Position numbers and translations under genes: made by a program
Shown here: positions 49,986 to 59,929 of the stretch, one piece after another
Layout of the letters: the number at the start of each line of letters is the position of its first letter
How positions within the stretch are numbered: the first letter of the stretch is position 1
The notes under the pieces: generated by a model
What the model saw: only the letters and a program-made list of their open reading frames with translations
What the model was told of the DNA's origin: nothing
The model's database searches: none
Assembly: GCA_016748015.1 (NCBI GenBank)
Contig: JAAOMT010000289.1
Location: 20,423-84,422 of the forward strand
Reading direction: 5' to 3'
Source: Geosiphon pyriformis
Lineage: Eukaryota > Glomeromycota > Glomeromycetes > Archaeosporales > Geosiphonaceae
Length of the DNA: 64,000 bases

Positions 49986-51112
49986 TATTACAGATAAACC
50001 TGGTAGGGTATGGTGATAACATTTGGTGCTTTAATTTAGTATTCTAAAGTTGTATGTTTTTCATAGAGTTGATATTTATCAGTCTCTGAAGGTTTTTTCT
50101 GGATGAGAATTTACCTATTGAGTTCTTTGGTTATAAGACACAGAGTTTTGGTTTTTGCTGATTGCAACTTCTTATAATGGTGAGCTTTCTTCTCCAAGCT
50201 AACAAGCACAATTGTTAAGGTCTAGTATTGTTTTTTTGCCTTTCTGGTAAGCTATCAAGATAACGTTAATATCCAAAAACCTAAGGGAAGCTTTCCTCTT
50301 TTACTAGGCTATCACAAAGTCTATTTCCAGACAGTCAATTTTTCTATGTTGTCATTCCACAAGAGAAAAATAAAGAAAATAAAAGAAAATAAAAGAAAAT
50401 AAAAAAATAAAGAAAAGAAAATAAAAAATAAGTGTCTTGTTAATAGCCATAATCAAGAGCTATTGTGCCAACAGGTTAAATAGTGGATAATAACATGAAT
50501 TTGAAGAATTGAAGAGATATTTTATTAATATAATTATATTTCAGTTAATAGCAACTATTCTTGAAAAGAGAAGTATTTAATAATTATGGCTTGTGAGTCT
50601 AATTGACTTCTGAAAGTTTAATTTTCTCCCTAGATGTCTTTTTAATTTCTATAGCTACTCATTTTTATACATTTTTTTTGTTCTACAGAATTGTTTTCAA
50701 TTGCTTCACTATTGCTAACTATTGTTTTATTATTGCTAGCTATTGCTTGTTATTGCTAATTATTGCTCATTATTGTTAGCTATTGCTCGTTATTGCTAAC
50801 TATTGCTTATTATTGCTAGTTATTGCTCATTATTGCTAGTTATTGCTCATTATTGCTAGCTATTGTTTATTATTGCTAGCTATTGCTCATTATTGCTAAC
50901 TATTGCTTATTATTGCTAGCTATTGTTTATTATTGCTAGCTATTGTTTATTATTGTTAGCTATTGCTCATTATTGCTAGCTATTGCTTGTTATTACTAGT
51001 TATTGCTTGTGTTTGTTCTATGTTACTTCAAGTTGTAATGTGTTTTTCTTGTCACATTTCTTTGTTATGTTTTCCTATAGCTTTTTTTGGTTTTTTTTCT
51101 ACTCAGATAATA
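49986..51112 (-). repeat. Left (3') LTR of element E
   Basis: 1,127 bp, from TATTACAGATAAACC (TG now TA) to AGATAATA. It is longer than the right LTR because of a bigger 10 bp tandem array (about 50702-51015). Confidence 0.88.
50702..51015. repeat. Tandem array of TATTGCTAGC-type 10-mers in LTR of E
   Basis: About thirty head-to-tail 10-mers alternating mainly between TATTGCTAGC and TATTGCTCAT or TATTGCTTAT, giving a 20 bp higher-order period. Confidence 0.92.
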
Positions 51113-52363
51113 TTATCTCTCTCTTTTAGAATTGAGCTTTTGTGAAATCTTCTAAATTTCTCTTTTGTTTCAATGTTGTTGCCATAATTTCTATTGCTAT
51201 TTTTAAATCTATTTTGGTATGTAAATGGTGTTTTTAAACTATAAGAGTTTGTCCAAAATATCTAATTTCAAATTCTGCATTTATATTATGTGCACATTCA
51301 GCCATAATGCCCTTATTATTATCATTGAATTGAGTTAATTCCTGCTCTATTGTAAGATCTAGAAGCATGATATATTGTTTGGTGTTTGAAACAGAGTTTG
51401 AATTATTGTTGTTATTGTTGGTGGAGTTTGAATTATTGTTATTGTCATCAACAAAGTTTGAATTGGAATTAAGTTCCGATTTTGATTTTTGCTAATTGGC
51501 TTGTCTTTCTTGGAGTTTGAATATATGACATGTGGAAGTGAATTGTAATTCAGGGCCATCAAGTGAGTTTTGATAATTTGTTGATCAATTTTGGTATTGT
51601 TGATTCTCAAATTTTTTTTTCTTCTCTAAGTCTTTTTCGTATTGACACTTTCTCAGCACTGACTTTTGGCACTAAAGAAGGCAGTCTTCACACAGATAAG
51701 TATGAATCTGAGTAGTTTTTTTTCTGGAATTCTTCCAATGAGTTTTTAAATAATTGAAGTTTTGAATTTTTAGAGGTTTGATGGGTTTTATCTAAGATAA
51801 GTTTTCTTGTACAATAGCAGAATTAGACTTATCAGGTTTTGAATGTTCGGGTTTTGAATAATTGAGTCTTGAATAATTGGAATTTTAACTTTAATGAGTT
51901 TTACCAAAGATAAGTTTCTTTTTACACTAGCAGAGTTAGAATTTATTAAGTTTTGAATGTTTCGGTTTTAAACTATTGGGTCTTAAAGAATTGGAGTTTT
52001 AACAAATTTTATCAAAGGTAAGTTTCTTTATATAATAATGGGATTGGAATTATTGGGTTTCAAATAATTTTTGGAGTTTTTAATTTTAATGAGTTTTTAA
52101 ACAATCAGATCTTAAATAATTGGAGTTTTAATTTAATGAGTTTTACAAGTTTTATCAAAAATAAGTTTCGAATGTTTGGGGTTTTAATGATTGGATTTTG
52201 AATAATCGAAGTTTTAATTTAACAAGTTTTTCGAAAGAAATACTAAAATAAGGATTTTGCAAATTCTAAATAATTTTTTCCTTGTTTTCTCTTGGTCTTT
52301 CACTTTTGTGAATTTTTGGGGATTTGGTCTCTGTAAATTTATAACCTTACAGGGAGCACCAAA
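51113..52363 (-). pseudogene. Element E internal region: leader repeats plus dUTPase N-terminus
   Basis: On the - strand the leader next to the primer-binding site (about 51680-52210) is made of imperfect repeats of roughly 100-150 bp. Then comes the open piece 51359-51610 (YNSLPHVIYSNSKKDKPISK), matching the spacer just before dUTPase in element A. After it is a dUTPase motif 1 region (about 51250-51300; AECAHNINAEFEI) followed by HTKIDLKIAIEIMATT. At that point the frame jumps directly into NLEDFTKAQF and stop, the tail of the 3' ORF, next to the polypurine tract. So one internal deletion fused dUTPase to ORF3 and removed the rest of pol. Confidence 0.7.
52345..52363 (-). other. Primer-binding site of element E
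   Basis: On the element strand TTTGGTGCTCCCTGTAAGG, touching the 5' LTR. This is the cleanest copy of the site shared by A, D and E. Confidence 0.75.
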
Positions 52364-52757
52364 TGTTATGGGTAAACTTGGTGAAGTATGGTGATAACAT
52401 TTGGTGCTCTAATTTAATATTCTAGAGTTGTATGTTTTTTACAGAGTTAATGTTTATTAGTCTCTGAAGATCTTTTCTGAATGAGAATTTATCTGTTGAG
52501 TTCTTTGGTTATAAGGCACAGAGTTTTGGTTTTTGCTGATTGCAACTTCTTATAATGGTGAGCTTTTTTCTCTAAGTTAATAAGTACAATCATTAGGGTC
52601 CAGCATTGTCTTTTTGCTCTTTTGGTAAGCTATCAAGATAATGTTAATATTTAAAAACCTAAGGGAAGCTTCTCTTTTTTACCAAGCTATTACAAAATCT
52701 ATTTCCAAACAGTCGATTTTTCTATGTTGTTACTCCACAAGAAAAAAAAAAATAAAA

Positions 52758-52797
<40 letters not shown>

Positions 52798-53339
52798 AGT
52801 GTTCTGTCAATAGCCATAATTAAAAGCTATTGTGCCAGCAAGTTAAATAGTAGATAATAACATGGATTTGAAGAATTGAAGAGATATTTTATTAATATAA
52901 TTTCATTTTGGTTGATAGCAACTATTTTTGAAAGGAGAAGTATTTAATAATTATGGCCTGTAAGTTTAATTAACTTCTGAAAGTCTAATTTTTTCCCTGG
53001 ATGTTTTTTTAACTTCTACAGCTACTCGTTTTTATACATTTTTTTTGTTTTACAGAATTGTTTTTGATTGCTTCACTATTGCTAGCTATTGTTTTGTTAT
53101 TGCTAGCTATTGCTCATTATTGCTAGCTATTGCTCATTATTGCTAGCTATTGCTTGTTATTGCTAGCTATTGCTTGTTATTGCTAGCTATTGCTTATTAT
53201 TGCTAGCTATTGCTTGTTATTGCTAGCTATTGCTTGCATTTGTCCTATGTTACTTTGAGTTGTAATACATTTTTCTTGTCACATTTCTTTGTCACGTTTT
53301 CCCATGACTTTTTTTGGTTTTTTTTCTACTCGGATAACA
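52364..53339 (-). repeat. Right (5') LTR of element E
   Basis: 976 bp, TGTTATGGGTAAAC to GATAACA. It contains an almost pure A run (about 52742-52795) and about sixteen TATTGCTAGC-type 10-mers (about 53079-53240). Confidence 0.88.
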
Positions 53340-53343
53340 ATGT

Positions 53344-53889
53344 ATCAAAAGTTTTTTGCTGGTTTTCTGTCCATTCATATTTGGTGTTCTTTGTTTAGAG
53401 CTGGTGTAATGGCTGAGCCAGTTTGGAAAAGTCTTTGATGAAATGGCAGTAGTAACTCACAAATCCCAAGAATGCTCATAGTTTGGTTAAGTTGGTAGGT
53501 ACTGGAAAGTTTTTAACTATCTCAATTTTGTCTGAATCTGTCTTGATTCTGTCTTTGCTTACAATATATTCCAAAAATTTTAATTCTGTCTTGCCAAAAA
53601 AGCATTTGGTGGTATTTAACTTTAATTTGGCTCTTTTTAGTCTTTCAAATACTTGTTGAAGATAGTGTAAATGATTATTAAATGTCTTGAAGAACACATT
53701 GATATTATTTAAGTAAACAACTACTAATTTCTACAGTAGTCTAGTATAGACAATTTTCATGTGTTGTTAAAATATGGCTGGAGTATTTATTAAGCCAAAA
53801 GGCATAACTTTAAATACAAAATTTTTTTCTCTGGTTGTAAAAGCCATTTTTTCCTTATCTTTTGGTTTTATGGCTACTTGCCAGTAACC
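53344..53889 (-). pseudogene. Element C reverse transcriptase fragment
   Basis: The open piece 53476-53697 reads FFKTFNNHLHYLQQVFERL and KCFFGKTELKFLEYI, typical of gypsy RT; just before it the catalytic box is YLNN. The fragment ends at about 53889, where sequence jumps into the right LTR of C. Confidence 0.82.
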
Positions 53890-54256
53890 ACTTTAGTAAA
53901 TATGAATTATTTGTAAAGTAATTAGTAAATGGAGAGGAAAAAAAATTCCAAACTAATAAGTCTTTCGTAATTATTCTTTTTCTGATTCTAATACTCTTAC
54001 TATATATATATAATTTAGGTTCTATAAGATTGCTTACATTCCTGAGCAATGTGCTATTATTTCTTGAGCAATATAAGCATTGCTAAGCAATGTGCCCTAA
54101 TTTTTTAACATTGCTCCATATTGCTGAGCAATATGCCAGAATTTCTAATATTGCTCCATATTGTTAAACAATATGCTTATGTGCTAACTACTACTTTCCT
54201 ATTAGTCTATCTGTTTTTCTACTATTTTTCTTTATATATTTTCTTTATGAGTAACA
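53890..54256 (-). repeat. Truncated right (5') LTR of element C
   Basis: Matches about 47074-47437 of the left LTR (CACTTTAGTAAATATGAA onward) and ends GTAACA. The first part of the LTR is missing; the junction shares the bases CAC(TTTAG) with the LTR side. Confidence 0.85.
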
Positions 54257-56350
54257 GCATACAGTTTAGTTTTGTTTCTTTGAATGTGTGTCATAAGTGA
54301 GATATAATAATTAGAAAAGATCTTAGAGCCAAGGCTGGTTTACTATGTGATTTTTCCAAGAAGGTTTTATACTATTTATTTCTATATGGTTTGAAACTTT
54401 TTGAGCAAGTGCAGTCTAAAGGAAAACTGGCTTTACTAATTTTATTCTCCAATGGCCATGATATTTTTGGACATTTATTTGATCATATAATTTTGAATTT
54501 GCAAGTTCTGAGATGGTTCCCTCTAAATTCTTTACAATTTTTTGTCAGGTTGCATATTAGTCTTGTGAACAATTTCTTGGCTGAGGTGGTAAAAATTTTG
54601 ATGAATAATAAATTGTCTTTGGTGAACAATCTGTCTAATGCTTTTTGTAGGCCTGGCAATTTTCTGATGTTTGTTATCTTGGGTCAGTCCTTGTATTATA
54701 AATCTGTTTTATTATTGAAATGGTTTAGCATCACATTTGGTAACAGGCTTATAGACAAAAAAGGGAATATGGTAGATTGAAAAATGTTTTAGCATTGGAA
54801 ATAGTTGGATCCAAAGAGCTCTGTGCCTCACTGGTTCATGTTGGTGTCTAAGTTTATGCACAATTCTGTTTCATTGGAGATTGGAACTGCTGCTGTTCTT
54901 GCTTAATGTTTTGAATTCTGGGAAGTTCTCTAATGTTTATAATAGTTTACTGGAGATATGGTTTGATTATATTAAGATCTATACAGATAGGTCCTTAAAA
55001 AGTGCTGGCTCCAAAGAAGTGGCAGATGGAGCAGCTGCTTACTTTCCAGCTGTGGATACAGATATTGGGATTAGGGTAGCTGGACTTATGTCTTCTACTT
55101 TGACTGAATTGCAGATTGTTGCTTTGGCTTTGGAATGCATTCTGTTTTCATGCTTTGTAGTTTTGTACTTGGATAGTCAATCTGTGATCAATGCCTATAT
55201 ATTTGAGGCTTTTTTTACTGTGTCCAATTTTTGCAACCAATGTTAGATTGAAAGATTGCAGATAGTTAATCTTCTTAGGAATAAAGACATTTCTATTAAG
55301 TGAATAAAGATTAAGAAACATTCTGATATACCTGGCAATGTTAAAACTAATGTATTGGTTAGTAAAGCCATGTTTTTACTTTTCTTTCTGCTGGTTAGGA
55401 TTCAAAAGAGGTATTTGGTTGCTGAGAAAACTGTTATGTTTGGCAATGCTCGTTACTTTGTTCATGATCTATACCAATCAATTTGCTATGTCTATTGGGA
55501 AGCTGGTCTTGGTTTTGATATAATTTCTGGTATTTTGGTTAATAAAATTGAGTAGAAAACTACCACAGAGATTTGACACCCTAATTTACACATGTTTTCT
55601 GAGTTTAGTAGCAGAAAGTTGGCCAAAAAAAAATTGTATAACAGGAGTTATTCTGGAGTGTTGTGCTTGTTATGTGATGAAATAGAATTATTTAACCATG
55701 TTTTTATTTGTTCTGGTAACTCTGGTTTTCGTGAAAACATTCTGGTTAAAGCTATTAGTAAATAGATATTGTTATTTGGTATTTCATGCTTGTTTGCTTC
55801 TGCTATTTTGCAGTCACTTTCTATGTGTTTTTCAAATGTGAGTTTGTATACAGCTATTTACAAGGACTTTGTGTTAAGAAATTGGTATGCTAAGACTGTT
55901 TTGGTTTTAAGAAGAAGAGAAAAGCTGCTCTTGCTCTTGTGGAGTTCAGTAGATTTGTGATAGAGTTGTACTATGTCAAAATATGAGCTGTCAGAACCAA
56001 ACATAGAATGGATATAAAAAAGGCTGGCTTAGTTGGAGATAATGATATGGTTTCAGGTTTGTCTTATTGTTTAGTTTCTATGTTGTTGGTTGGAGTTGTC
56101 TGTATGCTTGGAATTATGAAATCTTTTGCTATTAAATTTAGTAGGTACAAATTGTGTTATTTTTTCTCTGGTTTAAGTGGTGATACATTTGTTAACATAG
56201 ACATATAGTGTTGTCTTGTCTGATCTGAGTGGCTGGTCATATGTAATAAGTGCATAGGTTGTATTTAGTTAGTTTCTCTTAATTTGGTCCTATGTACTAG
56301 ATAGTAATTGGGCTTTACTTGTTAAACTTGTAATAAAAAAATAAAAAAAA
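54257..56350 (+). mobile_element. LINE copy 3, 3' part
   Basis: Continuation of copy 3 after element C: the rest of ORF2, then the 3' UTR with CTGGTCATATGTAATAAG and a terminal A run at 56334-56350. Confidence 0.9.
54261..56208 (+). pseudogene. LINE copy 3 ORF2 remnant, 3' part (RNase H, zinc motif)
   Basis: Begins within the RT thumb/connection (FEQVQSKGKLALLILF at about 54395, matching copies 1 and 2). RNase H lies at about 54975-55250 with IYTDRSLKSAG, ALALE and LDSQS; it is broken by a stop at 55244-55246. A C-terminal zinc-like motif CLLCDEIELFNHVFIC is at about 55662-55710. The final open piece is 56008-56208. Confidence 0.83.
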
Positions 56351-57255
56351 TACAAATGTAATTTGTTTTTAAAAATATGTATAATAAATAAAATTATATA
56401 AAACTGTTTTATTTAAAAATTTTTAAGTGTTATTTTTTAAAATTGTTTAAGAAAATACAAATTAAAAGCAAAATTACAACAGTTTTAAAGTTTTTAAATA
56501 TTAATCATATGTTTGCAATTTGCTAAGAAATATTTAAAATATCAATTGTAAAGAAAATACTTTAAAATCAGAAATTAAGTAGTATGTTTATATTATTAAC
56601 AATATTTTTAATCTTATTCTTCTGGTCAAACAACTTGACATGTTAATTCAAAAATTAACTTTTTGTCTATTCTTTCAATTATTTTTCTTTGAAAGTCCAA
56701 AACTTGACCACTCTGTAATACAAAGTAAGCATTATAACTTTTTTAACGACTTAAAAAAATGATTCTTAATAGATTTACCATCATTGAAGCAAATAATGTG
56801 TTACATGTTTTTCTTTTTAGACCAAGACTTTAAATATGTTTAACAGATCTTTGAAACACAAAAATGTGTTAATAACATATCGTGTTGACATTTTTTATAA
56901 TAGAAATCCTTGGAAAGAAATAGTGCTGATTTGCAGTGTTTTTAACAACGGTTGGTTGCCCATATATTATACCCAAATCTTGCGGTGGTATACCCAAAAT
57001 AAAAAAAATTCAATTCTTTAGAACAGCAAGGTAAAACGATACGATACGATAGAATATGGAAAAACAAGATTTTTTTATGAGTTGACTTTTTTTGGCAGCT
57101 TGCTATTCCCATTATTGAGAAATTGAACTGTTGTCGGACAAAAAAAAACTACAATCTACAAACTTAAATAGATAATGTAATTTTAAGAATTCCAAAAGCC
57201 TTCCTAAAACCTTTACGCGTCTTTCCAAGTTTAAACTTTTTTTTAAACTCGGACT
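56351..57255. other. Intergenic region between LINE copy 3 and the C2 gene
   Basis: AT-rich. A 61-codon frame at 56836-57021 shows no family features and is probably chance. A short ACGAT-type repeat is at about 57035-57050. It should hold the polyadenylation region of the C2 gene (- strand) at its right end; no further feature seen. Confidence 0.5.
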
Positions 57256-58070
57256 CTAGGTTCGAGTAAATTCTAGAATTAAATGAACTTCACCATGGCT
57301 GCTTAACCCGAAAAGAGCAGGTAATTTGAACCAACGATCTACACGTCCTTTCTCAAACACTTCTTCTAGGTCAACTTTGGCGGAGCCAATCTATGATCAA
57401 AAATTCCAAAGCAAAAGTTAAAATTTTAAACTGTCATATAAATTTTCAATTTTCATAAGTGAAACAAAATTTCCAACATACTGTATCATCAGGTGTCGCA
57501 ACATCTTCATCGAGAACTCTGATATGAAGTGTTCTTTTGCGTTGATTATGAATATTGCTATAATTTCCAAAGGGGCCAAAAATTTTTATGAATAAATCAG
57601 ACAAGAAACTTAAACATGTGAAATTCGCAGGAATTACTTACAATTTTAGATTCTCATTCCAAACGGGATTGAGCGAATTATCTATGGTCTTGGTTCGATT
57701 TTTGTATTTCTCGTCGATCCAAAGTTCTACATATGGGTCACTTTTGCCTAGGTTCAAGAAAAAAGATATGGTGCATAAATCAAACTTTTGTTTTTTTTTT
57801 AAATTGTGTAAGATGAAGTGAATTACTTACTTAGGACATCTTTGTTTGATAAACTTCTTGCTTCAACTATAAATTGGAAAAGGAAAAGGAAAAGGAAAAG
57901 GAAAAGGAAAAGGAAAAAGGAAATCAAATATTATAGTTATCAGAAATCGAATTAAATTAGTCGAGATTATGATAATAATTTAAAATGATTAATTACTTAC
58001 CAACATTAACACTCAATTCTCCACCACTACCTTTTGATCCTCCTAAAAGAGTTGATACTTTGGAAAACAT
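57256..58070 (-). CDS. Small C2-domain protein, five exons
   Basis: C2 domains bind phospholipid membranes, often with Ca2+. Exons on the - strand: 58001-58070, 57831-57866, 57642-57747, 57482-57557, 57256-57390; all introns are GT-AG and phases join without a stop, giving 140 residues. After a Ser/Gly-rich start (about 1-17), a single C2 domain fills the protein: strand LSVNVVEARSL, then SKSDPYVEL, NPVWNENLKF, LHIRVLDEDVATPDDTIG and a final HLILEF strand. The Asp residues of SDPY and of DED....DD fit Ca2+-binding loops 1 and 3. No transmembrane segment or second domain is seen. Intron 1 has a hexanucleotide repeat. The specific role in fungi is unknown to me. Confidence 0.9.
57876..57922. 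repeat. (GGAAAA)n microsatellite in C2 gene intron 1
   Basis: About seven and a half units of GGAAAA. On the gene strand it is a TTTTCC run just upstream of the 3' splice site, where it would extend the polypyrimidine tract. Confidence 0.9.
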
Positions 58071-59106
58071 TGTTCAAAAAATCTAATTATTGTTTGTCAA
58101 GTATTAATTTATTGTGTGTCAAGTATTGATTATATGTCAAAGTAGTAATTGTGCGTATATATATATATATGCGAAATGAATTTATTTTGCATTTTGCGAA
58201 TATATGGCCATATATATCATAAATTTTTAAGTTCACCAAATGATATATTACAAGAAACATCATGTTAACGTCAAAATTACACATATTACATTATCAAAAT
58301 ATGTCATCAAAGATCCGAATTATATTTTAGTCCTATTAGAAATTTGATCTTTTCCCAAAGAATCTAATGACGTTTTTTTAGCTTCAGAGTTTGAATGAGA
58401 ATGCTATATATTTACTTTTGGTTATAAAAATGAAATGTGAAATTTATAAAATGATAAATATTTTTCAATTTAGCAGGAAAATATTAAATATAAATAATGA
58501 TTTTAATAATTAACTGTATTCAAAAATTATAAAAATTTATTATACAATATATTATATATTAATGTTAATATCAAATATCAAATATCAATATCAATATCAA
58601 TATCAATATTAATATCAATATCGATTTCGATATTGATTTTCCAAGAAAATTATTAAATGAATAAAATGTTATATTACATTAAATAAAAAAATTAATTTTT
58701 TTTAAAAAAAACTATAATTAAATATATTTAGTTCATTTTATTTATAAGATAAAATTATTGAATAAAAATCTAAAATATTTTTGAATTTATTTTAAAATTT
58801 TGTGTACCCAACATTTTATCAATTATTTTATAATATAATACAGTACAGAACATTAAAGTATATCAAATATATATTTTGTTAATTACAACAACAAAAAATG
58901 TTTTTTTTTTGAATTTTTAAATGTAATTATATATAATTAATAATTTTTATTAAATACTATTATGATTAATTAATTAATATTAACACTTTTTTTTAATTAG
59001 CTTTAAATGTATAAATTTATTAATTATAAATTAATTTTTTATTGTTTATATAAAATATTATATTATTTAAAAATGAAAATTAAATATAATGCATTTAAAT
59101 ATTTAG

Positions 59107-59138
<32 letters not shown>

Positions 59139-59289
59139 TATTATTATTATTATTATTATTATTTATTGTATAATTACAATTTAAAAATATAGTTGCAAAC
59201 TAGTATAATATTAAAAGTAATTACTAATTTAATGAAATCATTTGGAAATTAAAGAGCATCCATTTTTGGGTAAAATCAAACCCACAAGT
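58071..59289. other. Intergenic region between C2 gene and NRK gene
   Basis: Very AT-rich upstream region of the C2 gene and downstream region of the NRK gene. It contains an ATATCA-type repeat (about 58567-58630), a (TA)n run near 58158-58170, and a palindromic AAT/ATT microsatellite (59107-59163). No gene was recognised; the frames at 58087-58284 and 59007-59192 look like chance. Confidence 0.55.
59107..59163. repeat. Palindromic (AAT)n(ATT)n microsatellite
   Basis: About ten AAT units run directly into about nine ATT units, so the tract can fold on itself into a long hairpin. Confidence 0.9.
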
Positions 59290-59877
59290 TTAATGATGCT
59301 TTTCCATAATATTTTTTTCAATAGCGTCCAAGATAGTATTCACAGCCTTTTCAATATTCTGATCAATTGGAAAATCATCATCGTTTTCAAGTACCACCAA
59401 ATCATCAAGAACAATGCCACGTTCCCGACGGCCAGAATATAAATGATCGTGAAATTTGAGATAATTTGGCCATACGATATTATCAAAATAGTTTGGTGGA
59501 TCGACCCAATAGCCTGGTACTCATCATCACCAAACAAACAAACAAACAAACAAACAGACAGACAAATAAACAAATAAACAAAAAAAATTATATGAGTATA
59601 AGGAAATATAAGAATATTGGAATTCTTAAAAAAAGTTTATTATCCATTTACCTTCTAGAGTGACATAACCCTCACGAATCTCCCTACGTCGTTTCAAAGT
59701 ATCATAATTTGTTTGAACCAAAAATTTTATATCTAGCTCCTTCATAATTTGTTCATCCCAATATAACAAAAATCCATCAACAATCACAAAGACCCACTCG
59801 TCATTCATGTCATTTACAAAATTTTTGGTCGATTGATTACGCGAAACGAATTCATCATCATCATTATCATCATCATT

Positions 59878-59929
<52 letters not shown>

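Larger units (their letters stand above)
49986..53339 (-). mobile_element. Internally deleted LTR retrotransposon E, inside pol of C
   Basis: LTRs at 49986-51112 and 52364-53339 flank only 1,251 bp of internal sequence. A perfect 4 bp duplication ATGT lies at 49982-49985 and 53340-53343. Element A, unbroken at the corresponding position (about 11855), shows that the host sequence is C pol. The LTRs are related to those of D. RT, RNase H and integrase are absent, so any movement would have depended on proteins from a full-length relative. Confidence 0.9.
36499..54256 (-). mobile_element. Ty3/gypsy LTR retrotransposon C, inside LINE copy 3; carries D and E
   Basis: The LTR family is the same as in element A (TGTTACAAGTGATTATTT start, GTAACA end). 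The flanks are ACAT (36495-36498) and GCAT (54257-54260), a 4 bp duplication with one transition. Its left LTR is split by element D and its pol by element E. On the right, sequence jumps from pol at about 53889 straight into the middle of the right LTR, so the 5' half of pol, gag, the primer-binding site and half of that LTR are missing. Without D, E and the deletion it would match element A in layout. Confidence 0.88.

Noticed and set aside
50702-51015. Regular 20 bp repeats considered as a CRISPR-like array
   Set aside because: There are no unique spacers; units are contiguous 10-mers within a eukaryotic LTR.
56836-57021. 61-codon + strand frame starting MFNRSLKHKNVLITYRV
   Set aside because: No recognisable motif, flanked by intergenic AT-rich DNA with no splice partner; length is within chance for this composition.
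59007-59192. Frame with poly-Asn and poly-Tyr
   Set aside because: Translation of the AAT/ATT microsatellite.
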